Of a stretch of 64,000 nucleotides of DNA, positions 8,183 through 17,132 are shown piece by piece. How positions within the stretch are numbered: position 1 is the first letter of the stretch; every line of letters starts with the position of its first letter. The stretch covers positions 434,001-498,000 of the forward strand of contig NZ_JAMJPL010000002.1 in assembly GCF_023555055.1 (NCBI RefSeq), in the 5' to 3' direction. This DNA is from Marinobacter sp. ATCH36 (GTDB lineage: Bacteria; Pseudomonadota; Gammaproteobacteria; Pseudomonadales; Oleiphilaceae). A program made the translations under genes and the position numbers. The notes under the pieces are model-generated. The model made no database searches. It saw only the letters and a program-made list of their open reading frames with translations, and was not told the origin of the DNA.

Positions 8183-9190
8183 ATGTCAGACCAGATTCTT
8201 TCTCTCGACAGCATCCAGTCACTGGACGCAGGCACCTTTACCTTTCCGGAGCGCGTCGGTTATCTGAAAAAATACGGAACCCACTCCCAGTCATTTTCTA
8301 CATTGCAGCCGGGCATGCAGTATTTCGACGTACCCGGCATCGGTTACCTGGCCTACATGCGTAAATGGGGCGGGACGTTTGTGCTTTCAGACCCGGTCAC
8401 AGCCCCAGAGCACTTCGGTGTCATTCTGGAAAACTTCCATCAGCGCTTTCCCAACGCCTGCTACATCCAGGTGTCAAAACCCGTTGTGGACTGTCTCTAT
8501 CGCAGGTTTGGCCTTTTTGGCACCCAGTTTGGCAGCGAATCCCGCATCAACCTGAAAAGCTGGTCCCTGACCGGCAAGAAGAAGCAGATCCTGCGCACCG
8601 CGCTGAACCAGGCTGAGAAGAATGGCATTACAGTAAGAGAGCGCTTCAGCGACGACCATACCCGGGAAATCTCCGACGCCTGGATTCGCACGCGAAAGTG
8701 CAAGAGCAAGGAAATCCGCTTCCTGATTCGCCCCATGGAGATGGATTACCGGGAAAACGAGCGTCACTTCTACGCTTACCAGAATGGCAAGGCAGTGGGC
8801 TTTATTTACTTTGACCCCATATACCGCAACAACGAAATCATCAGTTACGTGCCCAATATATCCAGGGCCAATGCCGATTTCCGCCAGGGCATTTTCTACA
8901 CCCTCATGGCTCACGCCATGGACGTTTTCAAGGCCGAAGGCGTGCCCTTCCTGGACCTGGGACTGATCCCGCTGTCCCTGGACCAGACCACCGAGCACCA
9001 GGAAAGCAGGCTACTGAAACGAATCATGCACGGCCTGTATGAGCGGGGTAATTTCCTTTACAACTTCAAGGGGCTGGAGTTTACCAAATCACGCTTCCGC
9101 GGTGACAACTTCAAGACCTACTGTTGCCATCGCCGTTCTTTACCGGCACTGGAATTTCTGGCCATGTTCAAGCTGACCCGGCTTCTGTAG
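8183..9190 (+). CDS. DUF2156 (LPG-synthase C-terminal-like) protein
   Basis: This soluble 335-residue protein matches the GNAT-like DUF2156 domain that forms the cytoplasmic half of lysyl-phosphatidylglycerol synthases; characteristic stretches are IGYLAYMR near the N-terminus and FLDLGLIPL near the C-terminus. The membrane flippase half of those enzymes is missing. Stand-alone members are poorly characterised. The start has a good GGGGGAG ribosome site. It pairs with the preceding methyltransferase gene. Its 3' end overlaps the convergent murI gene by 23 bp. Confidence 0.75.
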   Translation: MSDQILSLDSIQSLDAGTFTFPERVGYLKKYGTHSQSFSTLQPGMQYFDVPGIGYLAYMRKWGGTFVLSDPVTAPEHFGVILENFHQRFPNACYIQVSKPVVDCLYRRFGLFGTQFGSESRINLKSWSLTGKKKQILRTALNQAEKNGITVRERFSDDHTREISDAWIRTRKCKSKEIRFLIRPMEMDYRENERHFYAYQNGKAVGFIYFDPIYRNNEIISYVPNISRANADFRQGIFYTLMAHAMDVFKAEGVPFLDLGLIPLSLDQTTEHQESRLLKRIMHGLYERGNFLYNFKGLEFTKSRFRGDNFKTYCCHRRSLPALEFLAMFKLTRLL

Positions 9191-10016
9191 CCGTCTCCAG
9201 AGTTGCTGGCCACCACGCCCGTATATCCGCGCACCCCAGATCGAGTTGGTCCAGGAACGTTCCGAGCCCAGGTGGTGCTTCGCCCGTAAACAGGGCGGCG
9301 TCAACCGGCAGATGATCAACCGGTCGTTTCAACCTGCCAGCGTCATGTCCTTGCTGCTCCAACAACCAGGCTGCGCGTCGGGCAATGGCATCACCGGAAT
9401 CCACCCAGTGTTTTACCTCGGGCAATTGCGCTTTTAACAATTCACCGATTAGAGGGTAATGAGTGCAGCCCAGCACCACCGTATCAACACCTGTATCGCG
9501 AAATGGTTGCAACGCTGAGGACAATTCGGCCTCAGGCACTGGAACACCAGTGACAAAACGCTCAATCCAGTGAACCAGATCAGGATTCCCGAGGCGCTCA
9601 ACGCTACAACCATCGGCAAATTCACTGATCAGGTCAACCAGGTACGGGCGTCGCACCGTTGCCGGCGTTGCCAGCACGCCAATGCGGCGACTGACAGACA
9701 ATGCCACTGCCGGCTTGATGGCGGGAACAACACCGATTACCGGGATGGATGTAATAGCACGCAAATGCGGAAGCACGACAGTACTGGCGGTATTGCAGGC
9801 TACGACAATTACATCACAGGGATATTCGCTTATCGCCGCGGTGATCAGGTCCCGGCTGCGTTCAATAACCACCGATTCCGGTTGATTACCGTAAGGGAAG
9901 CCTGCGTTGTCGGCGAGGTACAGCAACCTGACAGCCGGTAGCTGCCTGTGGATACAGGCGGCAATGCTCAGGCCACCGACACCGGAGTCAAAGACCAGCA
10001 CTCTCGGGCTTGTCAC
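9168..10016 (-). CDS. murI: Glutamate racemase
   Basis: Interconverts L- and D-glutamate to supply D-Glu for peptidoglycan precursors in the cytoplasm. The 282 residues are a normal length. The signature motifs are present: FDSGVGGLS at the N-terminus, the first catalytic cysteine in VACNTAST and the second in GCTHYPLIG. The start overlaps the nudC stop by 4 nt (ATGA), which suggests translational coupling. The 3' end overlaps the convergent DUF2156 gene by 23 bp, leaving no room for a separate terminator. Confidence 0.96.
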   Translation of the reverse strand: MTSPRVLVFDSGVGGLSIAACIHRQLPAVRLLYLADNAGFPYGNQPESVVIERSRDLITAAISEYPCDVIVVACNTASTVVLPHLRAITSIPVIGVVPAIKPAVALSVSRRIGVLATPATVRRPYLVDLISEFADGCSVERLGNPDLVHWIERFVTGVPVPEAELSSALQPFRDTGVDTVVLGCTHYPLIGELLKAQLPEVKHWVDSGDAIARRAAWLLEQQGHDAGRLKRPVDHLPVDAALFTGEAPPGLGTFLDQLDLGCADIRAWWPATLETATEAGSA

Positions 10017-10834
10017 GGTTGCGCCTCCGCTCCACTGATCTCCCGTGCCATAGCGTGAATCAAACGGCCAGCAATGGTGGTCGAAGGCGGAACCGGCGGT
10101 AACTCACCCGGTCGGTACCAGTCAGCCTCGGCAATTTCATCTTCCTGCAGCACCAGATCCCCACCGGCATAATCCGCAAAAAAACCCAGCATCAGCTGGT
10201 GAGGAAATGGCCAGGGTTGGGAAGCCTGGTAACGGACACCACAGACGTCCAGGCCGGTTTCCTCTTTCACCTCCCGGGCCACGGCTTCTTCAATATTCTC
10301 GCCTGGCTCCACAAACCCGGCAATCAGACTGAAGAAACGACGTTTTACCCGAGATGATCGAGCCAGGAGCATATGATCGCCACGGCGAATTACCACAATC
10401 ACGCAAGGCGCGAGCCGCGGATACCAGGGAATGCCACAATCCTCGCACCACTTTGCCCGCTCCAGGGGATGCAGGCTGGTCGTTCCACCACAGCGGCCGC
10501 AAAACCGGTGGTCCCGCCACCACTGGTGTACCTGGAAAGCCGTACCCAGCATGTCTGCCGGCGCATCTTCCATCATCAGCAGCGCATCCCTCAAAGGCAC
10601 CGGCTCAGGGTTACCTGGAAGGGCATCGGCATTGGTTTCGGCAACGTAGACAGACTGGCCATCCCACTGGCCAACGTACACCGTACTGGTCTCAGCCCTG
10701 GCAGTTGGCAATATTGTCTGCCATGGATTCAGCCACCCGGAATCCGGCTTCAGAACCGCGTCGCCAGTAATAGCCAACACAAGGTCATCGTCGCCAGGGT
10801 CTTTCGTTGACCAACCGGGTGTCCATATCGCCAT
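10013..10834 (-). CDS. nudC: NADH pyrophosphatase / NAD-capped RNA hydrolase
   Basis: A Nudix hydrolase that cleaves NADH and de-caps NAD-capped RNA. A zinc ribbon (CGRCGG and CEDCG pairs) precedes a complete Nudix box, which starts GFVEPGENIEEA and ends REVKEETG. The following SQPWPFP motif is diagnostic of the NudC subgroup. I start it at the ATG at 10834 (273 residues), where the homologous region begins; the frame stays open upstream to 10936 but that stretch has no family character. It overlaps murI by 4 nt and is divergent from plsB. Confidence 0.93.
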   Translation of the reverse strand: MAIWTPGWSTKDPGDDDLVLAITGDAVLKPDSGWLNPWQTILPTARAETSTVYVGQWDGQSVYVAETNADALPGNPEPVPLRDALLMMEDAPADMLGTAFQVHQWWRDHRFCGRCGGTTSLHPLERAKWCEDCGIPWYPRLAPCVIVVIRRGDHMLLARSSRVKRRFFSLIAGFVEPGENIEEAVAREVKEETGLDVCGVRYQASQPWPFPHQLMLGFFADYAGGDLVLQEDEIAEADWYRPGELPPVPPSTTIAGRLIHAMAREISGAEAQP

Positions 10835-10977
10835 AATTAGAATCCAGCAGCTACCATCATGTAAGAACTTGAAATGTACCACACCGGCGCAATGCAACTG
10901 AACGACATGATGTCTTTCGGCACCGTGCGCAACCAAGTAAACTTAGCGCCTGTTTACGTGAACCGGAGCGATCATTT

Positions 10978-13446
10978 ATGCGTTTTTTCCTGGGCCTTCG
11001 CAGCCTGATCCTGACCCTTTTCCGCAAGATTTTGTTTTTGTGGGTCCGGACAGATGTTAGCGGTAACAGCGTTGAAGACCTGGGACTGGATCCGGAAAAG
11101 CCGGTTTGTTACGTGTTGCAGTACAGCTCGCTCTCCAGTCGCCTGGTTCTGGAACAGGAAGTGCTGAGCGCCGGTCTGCCAGGTGCAACCTCCTCCCTGC
11201 CGGTGAAGAACGGGCCAAACCATTCGTTCTTCTTTCTGTACCGCAGAATAGGCGGCCTGTTCCGGCGACGCCAGACCCCCGTTCCCACCAGCGAGTTCCG
11301 GGCACTGGTTCGCCACGGGCTGGAACACCCGGAGCAGGACGTGCAGATCGTGCCAGTATCGCTGTTCTGGGGCCGCTCGCCGGACAAGGAGAGATCACTG
11401 GTCAAGCTGTTGCTGTCGGACACCTGGTCGGTAGCCGGTCGGCTGCAGAAGTTCCTTATCATCCTGGTGCACGGTCGCAGCACCTATGTGCAGTTCAACC
11501 AACCCCTGTCCCTGAAACAGGTTATTGACGAGTACCGTCACAGTGAGGATCGCGCCAACCGCAAACTGGCACGTATTCTCCGCACCCATTTCCGCCGTGT
11601 ACGCCAGGCCGTTCTGGGACCCGATCTATCCCATCGCCGCACGCTGGTCGGCGGCCTGGTACGAACCCAAGCGGTCAAGGAAGCCATCCGGGAAACCGCC
11701 CGCAAGGACGACATTCCCCCGGAAAAGGTTCGCGCCAAGGCCTACAAATACGCAGACGAAATCGCTGCAAACATGTCCGTTGTCACCATCCGCGTTATGG
11801 AAGTGTTACTGGCCTGGCTGTGGAACCGCATTTACAACGGCATCTCCATCAACAACATCCAGGTAGCAAAGGAAGTGGCCCAGGACCATGCCGTGGTCTA
11901 TGTACCCTGCCACCGCTCGCACATTGACTACCTGCTGCTGTCTTATGTGCTCTATAAAAACGGGCTGATGCCCCCGCACATTGCCGCGGGCATCAACCTC
12001 AACATGCCTCTTGTCGGGCCCATCCTGCGCCGTGGCGGGGCTTTTTTCATGCGCAGGAGCTTCCGCGACAATCCGCTTTACGCCACGGTGTTCAACGAAT
12101 ACATGCACGTTATGTTCTCACGGGGCTATTCCGTCGAGTACTTTGTCGAGGGCGGGCGCAGCCGCACCGGACGAATGCTGCAACCGCGGCCTGGCATGCT
12201 GTCGATGACTGTACGCAGCTTCTTGCGGGACCACCGCAAACCCATCGTGTTTGTGCCAGTCTACATCGGCTACGAAAAGGTCATGGAGGGCCGTTCGTAT
12301 CTGGGTGAGCTGCGGGGCAAGAAAAAACAGAAAGAAAGCGTGTTTGCCCTGGCCAAGACTGCCCGTAAGCTGACCAATTCTTTCGGCAGGGTGGCCGTGA
12401 ATTTCGGGGAGGCAATCCCACTTGCCGACGTGCTGGACGAAATCGAGCCCAGCTGGCGGGACGAAGCCTACAGCTCTGAATACCGGCCGAAGTGGCTGAA
12501 CCAGGCCGTCTCTGAACTGGCGAGCCGTGTTGCGGCCAATATTAATGCTTCAGTCGCCGTTAATCCCATTGGCATTACCGCCACTGCGTTGCTGGGTACC
12601 GAGCGCCTCGCCATGGATGAGGGCCAGTTGATCCGTCTGATGGATCAGTACGCAGACCTGTTGCAAGCCTTTCCCTACGCGGACACTGTCACGCTGCCGG
12701 AAGGCAGTGGCAGGGATTGGGTGGCCTATTGTGAAAATATGGGTCTGGTCACCCGCCAGCCTCAGAAACTTGGCGATATCATTGCTCTGGAGGGCAGTAA
12801 CGCCATATTAATGACCTATTATCGCAATAACATACAGCATCTGTTCGCCCTGCCATCGCTGATCGCAAGTCTGTTTGAGAACAAGCAGTCACTGCGCAGG
12901 GACAAGGTCGAGTTCCTTGCCAGCGTTGCCTACCCTTATCTGAAGTCGGAACTGTTCCTGAAGTATCATCCCGACGACATCGCCAATGTTGTCAATCAAT
13001 GGATCGACGTGCTGGTGTCCAGGGGCCTGCTGTTCGAAGAGGGGGATGACAGGATCCGCCGACCTGAAGAAGGTACCGACGCCATGCTTCGTTTACGGAT
13101 TCTTTCACGGTTCATCATTCAGACCCTGGAGCGCTATCATATTGCCATTGGCATACTGCGCAAATATGGTTCTGGCACGATCACGGCTACCGAGCTGGAA
13201 GAACAGAGCACCCTGCTGGCCGAGCGTATGTCCATCCTGTTTGGCCTCAATGCCCCGGAATTCTTCGACAAGACCCTGTTCCGCAATTTTATTGCCAACA
13301 TGCAGCACAATGGCGTTATCACCACCGACGAAAACGGGCTATTGTGCTACAGCGATGGTCTTGATGAAGTTGCCGAAGATGCCCGGCTGGTCCTGAGCGT
13401 GGAAAAGCGCCAGGCCATCCAGCAGGTAACCATGCTCGGGGCCTGA
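10978..13446 (+). CDS. plsB: Glycerol-3-phosphate 1-O-acyltransferase
   Basis: Catalyses the first acylation of glycerol-3-phosphate in phospholipid synthesis at the inner membrane. The 822 residues match the large PlsB type. The catalytic HX4D motif is HRSHIDYLL, followed by the substrate-binding EGGRSRTGRM and the FVPVYIGYE block. CGGAGCG lies before the ATG. It is transcribed alone, divergent from nudC and convergent with rsmJ. A hairpin overlapping its stop codon is a likely terminator. Confidence 0.96.
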   Translation: MRFFLGLRSLILTLFRKILFLWVRTDVSGNSVEDLGLDPEKPVCYVLQYSSLSSRLVLEQEVLSAGLPGATSSLPVKNGPNHSFFFLYRRIGGLFRRRQTPVPTSEFRALVRHGLEHPEQDVQIVPVSLFWGRSPDKERSLVKLLLSDTWSVAGRLQKFLIILVHGRSTYVQFNQPLSLKQVIDEYRHSEDRANRKLARILRTHFRRVRQAVLGPDLSHRRTLVGGLVRTQAVKEAIRETARKDDIPPEKVRAKAYKYADEIAANMSVVTIRVMEVLLAWLWNRIYNGISINNIQVAKEVAQDHAVVYVPCHRSHIDYLLLSYVLYKNGLMPPHIAAGINLNMPLVGPILRRGGAFFMRRSFRDNPLYATVFNEYMHVMFSRGYSVEYFVEGGRSRTGRMLQPRPGMLSMTVRSFLRDHRKPIVFVPVYIGYEKVMEGRSYLGELRGKKKQKESVFALAKTARKLTNSFGRVAVNFGEAIPLADVLDEIEPSWRDEAYSSEYRPKWLNQAVSELASRVAANINASVAVNPIGITATALLGTERLAMDEGQLIRLMDQYADLLQAFPYADTVTLPEGSGRDWVAYCENMGLVTRQPQKLGDIIALEGSNAILMTYYRNNIQHLFALPSLIASLFENKQSLRRDKVEFLASVAYPYLKSELFLKYHPDDIANVVNQWIDVLVSRGLLFEEGDDRIRRPEEGTDAMLRLRILSRFIIQTLERYHIAIGILRKYGSGTITATELEEQSTLLAERMSILFGLNAPEFFDKTLFRNFIANMQHNGVITTDENGLLCYSDGLDEVAEDARLVLSVEKRQAIQQVTMLGA

Positions 13447-13457
13447 TTGCTCAGGCC
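13440..13457 (+). terminator. Hairpin overlapping the plsB stop codon
   Basis: GGCCTGA (13440-13446) pairs perfectly with TCAGGCC (13451-13457) around TTGC, followed by TTATTCGTT. The left arm contains the plsB TGA stop. The T-rich tail is short, so it may be a weak or bidirectional terminator between the convergent plsB and rsmJ genes. Confidence 0.55.
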
Positions 13458-13469
13458 TTATTCGTTGTA

Positions 13470-14279
13470 TCAACCGCTGGGCAGCGCCTTGATGGAATAG
13501 ACGTCGTAACGGCTACTTTTCCCCTCGATGCGCGTGGTAGGCACCGGCCCGCTCACGGGCTCGGCCTTGCGCGGGCGTTTGACCACCACCCGATAGGTTG
13601 CTATCGCCAGTGCCGCTGCCAGCAGCGCGGGTGAATCGTCGTCATCACCGACCACTGTGCGAAATACCTGCATCTCTTTTTTGACCAAAGCCGCCTTATC
13701 CCGATGGGGAAACATCGGGTCGAGGTAGATCACATCAGCAGCCCCTTTGTCAGCCTGCCTCAGCCAGTCAATACTGTTCCCCGGCTGCAACGCCATGCGG
13801 GCAGAGATCGGCGCACTCTGTTCATTCAGAGCCGCCCTGGCAAGGCCATCCTCGAGTAACGCGTGTATCACCGGTGAGCGTTCAAAAAGCTTAACCCGGC
13901 AGCCAAGCGATGCAAGGACGAAAGCGTCCTGGCCGAGGCCCGCAGTAGCATCCACAACATGCAGTGATTGCCGCGTTTTCTGCAACCCCACCGCCTTTGC
14001 GATCAACTGACCTGTGCCACCACCATGCTCCCGGCGATATCCCGCCTTTCCCGTTACAAACTCGGCCCTGACAGGACCAGGAGCACCCTTGCCAGTCACC
14101 TGCAGGCAAAGACCGCTATCATCGGAAAACAGCAGCACGTCATAATCCCGGACATCGCGGGGACGCAACGTGCCCAGAAAAGGCAGCTCCAGCTTTTCAG
14201 CCAACAACTTTGCTGCAAGGCTATCACCAAGGGCGCTGCAGGCTACGGCCAGGTCAGGGGGGCTTTCAGGGGGAAGCAT
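13470..14279 (-). CDS. rsmJ: 16S rRNA (guanine-1516-N2) methyltransferase
   Basis: SAM-dependent methyltransferase modifying G1516 of 16S rRNA. The motif [17 protein letters not shown] (motif I) and the catalytic-type YLDPMFPH are typical of the RsmJ/YhiQ family, and length (269 residues) fits. The ATG at 14279 shares one base with the stop of the preceding small gene (TGATG), pointing to coupled translation; a TTG three bases earlier is less likely. Confidence 0.93.
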   Translation of the reverse strand: MLPPESPPDLAVACSALGDSLAAKLLAEKLELPFLGTLRPRDVRDYDVLLFSDDSGLCLQVTGKGAPGPVRAEFVTGKAGYRREHGGGTGQLIAKAVGLQKTRQSLHVVDATAGLGQDAFVLASLGCRVKLFERSPVIHALLEDGLARAALNEQSAPISARMALQPGNSIDWLRQADKGAADVIYLDPMFPHRDKAALVKKEMQVFRTVVGDDDDSPALLAAALAIATYRVVVKRPRKAEPVSGPVPTTRIEGKSSRYDVYSIKALPSG

Positions 14280-14650
14280 CAAACCAGAATGTCGATGCCG
14301 GACAAGCCATTATCGGGAGTATCGCCCCGCGCTGCCACATCGGCAAACGTGGATAAGGCTCTTGAGGTATTCAGGGGTACTTCATCGGCGCGAAAACGCT
14401 CCAGCCTGACATCTTCCGCTGCCTGGCGCGCTTCAATTCGCCGCTCAAGGGACTCGGCCGATGGTACGGGCCGTTCCTCAGCATTGCGGGAGCGGGCATC
14501 AGTCAGGTCCCGCCGGACTGCATTGATGTTGCTGTCCGGCGCTGTCGCAGGAGCCCGGGCCACATCACTTCGTTCCCTGACCGGGCTGTTATTGCCGGAC
14601 TGGAAAGCAAGACCGCTGTTTGGATTAACACCACCAATCATTTCAGGCAC
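14279..14650 (-). CDS. Small hypothetical protein
   Basis: An unrecognised protein of 120-123 residues, low in aromatic residues and cysteine-free, with a disordered-looking N-terminal half and a charged, probably helical segment (about residues 60-95, rich in Arg, Glu and Ala). No signal peptide or membrane segment. The start is either GTG at 14650 or ATG at 14641; neither has a clear ribosome site. It is kept as real because its stop overlaps the rsmJ start and because it fills the gap to uppP on the same strand. Function unknown. Confidence 0.55.
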   Translation of the reverse strand: MPEMIGGVNPNSGLAFQSGNNSPVRERSDVARAPATAPDSNINAVRRDLTDARSRNAEERPVPSAESLERRIEARQAAEDVRLERFRADEVPLNTSRALSTFADVAARGDTPDNGLSGIDILV

Positions 14651-14750
14651 ACCGGTTATGGTTACAACTGAACTTGAATTATGGAAGATTTACCAGGGTT
14701 TTGAAAGCAGGCTGTTCATTTTGTGCTCTACCCTCTGCCACAGCATGGAG

Positions 14751-15548
14751 CTACCACAGCATGAAAATCAGCAACAAGCCAAGCACCAGGCGGTAAATGA
14801 CAAACGGCATCAAACCGAGCCGTTCAAGAAACTTCAGGAACAGATGTATACAGATCACCGCGCTTACAAACGACAACGCAGCACCCAATGCTATTGCCGC
14901 CCAGTCTGTTGCACCACCCTGATCGATCAGTTCCAGTGTCTTCAACAGGCCGGCAGCAAGAATCAGCGGAATGGAGAGCAGGAACGAAAAACGTGCCGCG
15001 GCTTCCCGGCCAAAACCCAGGAACAGGGCTGCCGTTATGGTTATACCTGAACGGGACGTACCAGGAATCAACGCCAGTGCCTGGGCCACCCCGATGATCA
15101 CCGCATCTTTCATGGTCAGGGATGGCAAGTCGCGAGCCCTGCGCCCCACCGCATCCGACCACCAGAGCACCAGGCCAAAACCGATGGTAGAAATCGCAAT
15201 AACCAGGCCAGAGCGCAGGGACGACTCGATAAAATCATTGAGCAGAAGCCCTGTCAGACCGGCGGGAATGGTGCCGGCAATAACCGCCCAGGCAAGCCCA
15301 CTGTCCTGCCCCACCCGACCGCGTGCTGTATCTCCGGCCCAGGCAACCGAGAGCCTGAAAACATCCTTGCGAAAATACCAGACCACCGCGGCGAGTGTAC
15401 CCACGTGCACTGCTACATCGAAAGCCAGGCCCTGGTCTGGCCAGCCCAGAATCTGTGACGGCAGAATCAGGTGGGCAGAGCTGCTGATCGGAAGAAATTC
15501 CGTCAGCCCCTGAATCACAGCCAATACAATAATATGCCACAGTTCCAT
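14751..15548 (-). CDS. uppP: Undecaprenyl-diphosphatase
   Basis: Polytopic inner-membrane enzyme that recycles the undecaprenyl carrier for peptidoglycan and O-antigen. The 265 residues carry both BacA/UppP signatures: the N-terminal Glu-rich region running into ISSSAHLILP, and PGTSRSGITITAALFLG. Multiple hydrophobic segments fit the family. It sits 33 bp downstream of tsaB on the same strand. Confidence 0.96.
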   Translation of the reverse strand: MELWHIIVLAVIQGLTEFLPISSSAHLILPSQILGWPDQGLAFDVAVHVGTLAAVVWYFRKDVFRLSVAWAGDTARGRVGQDSGLAWAVIAGTIPAGLTGLLLNDFIESSLRSGLVIAISTIGFGLVLWWSDAVGRRARDLPSLTMKDAVIIGVAQALALIPGTSRSGITITAALFLGFGREAAARFSFLLSIPLILAAGLLKTLELIDQGGATDWAAIALGAALSFVSAVICIHLFLKFLERLGLMPFVIYRLVLGLLLIFMLW

Positions 15549-15581
15549 GGGCAGTATTTCCGGATGGTAGCGGGGAGGTTA

Positions 15582-16277
15582 TTAGCGGCCGGGAAGTTTC
15601 TTCCAGGCCACTTCGTCACGAATGTAGACGGGCTGAGCCTGGGCGGCGGGAACACCGGCACCCTCATGAAAGGCTCGGGCGGCCAAATCAGCCACTCTGG
15701 AGGCTCTGGGAACCAGCGACTCATCGATTTCCTTCATAGCACCGGTAACGTCGGCAGGAAAGGCGTCACGCAATCCCCAGCCCTGGCCGACGCCAAACCA
15801 GCGGGACACACCGGGCGTCAGAGTAGCGGATTCTGGTGTGCACACCTGCTCATGTCCTACCAGCTCTGGCTGCCCATCGCGGCAAACAAAGCACGCCCAG
15901 TAGATCTCGCCCATGCGGGCGTCAAACGCCACAGCGATGCCGTCACCTTCAGACAACGCCATATGGGCAATGGCATCTGCTGCAACCGCAGCCAGTGATG
16001 ACACTGGAACAACGGGCACTTCAAGGCCATAGGCCAGGCCCTGAACAACCCCTGTGGCAATTCGAAGACCGGTAAAAGACCCGGGACCACAGGCGAACGC
16101 CAGGGCATCAAGCTCAGCAGGCACCAGTCGCTGTTCCGCAAGAAGCTCGCGGACCATCGGCATCAGCAGCCGGGTATGACCCCGGGGAGCAAGCTCAAAC
16201 CGCTCCGTTACGCTGCCATCCACCAGCAGGGCTGCCGAGCAGCCCTCAGATGACGTGTCCAGTGCCAGTAGTTTCAC
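15582..16277 (-). CDS. tsaB: tRNA threonylcarbamoyladenosine biosynthesis protein TsaB
   Basis: TsaB partners TsaD and TsaE in making t6A37 of ANN-decoding tRNAs. The N-terminus (LLALDTSSEGCSAALL) and the GPGSFTGLRIA block identify it. It is 231 residues long. It begins with GTG at 16277, 4 bp after the adk stop, and is therefore likely co-transcribed with adk, as in pseudomonads. Confidence 0.95.
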   Translation of the reverse strand: MKLLALDTSSEGCSAALLVDGSVTERFELAPRGHTRLLMPMVRELLAEQRLVPAELDALAFACGPGSFTGLRIATGVVQGLAYGLEVPVVPVSSLAAVAADAIAHMALSEGDGIAVAFDARMGEIYWACFVCRDGQPELVGHEQVCTPESATLTPGVSRWFGVGQGWGLRDAFPADVTGAMKEIDESLVPRASRVADLAARAFHEGAGVPAAQAQPVYIRDEVAWKKLPGR

Positions 16278-16281
16278 GCCG

Positions 16282-16956
<675 letters not shown>

Positions 16957-16979
16957 TCATTATCATTTGAAAAGCTGTG

Positions 16980-16999
16980 GCAAAACCCTGCGGCTTTGC
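16980..16999 (-). terminator. Hairpin between the YbaK-HDOD gene and adk
   Basis: Read on the minus strand, GCAAAGCC and GGTTTTGC pair over eight positions (one G-T wobble) around a 4-nt loop. There is no long T-run after it, so it may be a weak terminator of the upstream gene or a leader structure of adk. Nothing else was recognised in the 16936-17132 gap. Confidence 0.35.
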
Positions 17000-17132
17000 G
17001 ACAGCCTCTCGCCGGCCACAACCCGATGTACCATGCCGAAGAAAGCGCATTATACGAACTCAGCCACTCCAGAGAAAGTGGACCTCCGTAGCATGCACCA
17101 AAAGGTAACATCGGGTTGTAATTGTCAGAAGA

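Noticed and set aside
10860-10977. GAACTT upstream of plsB as a sigma-E promoter
   Set aside because: A -35-like GAACTT is present but no TCTRA-type -10 lies at 15-17 nt, so it is probably chance, even though plsB is in the sigma-E regulon of E. coli.
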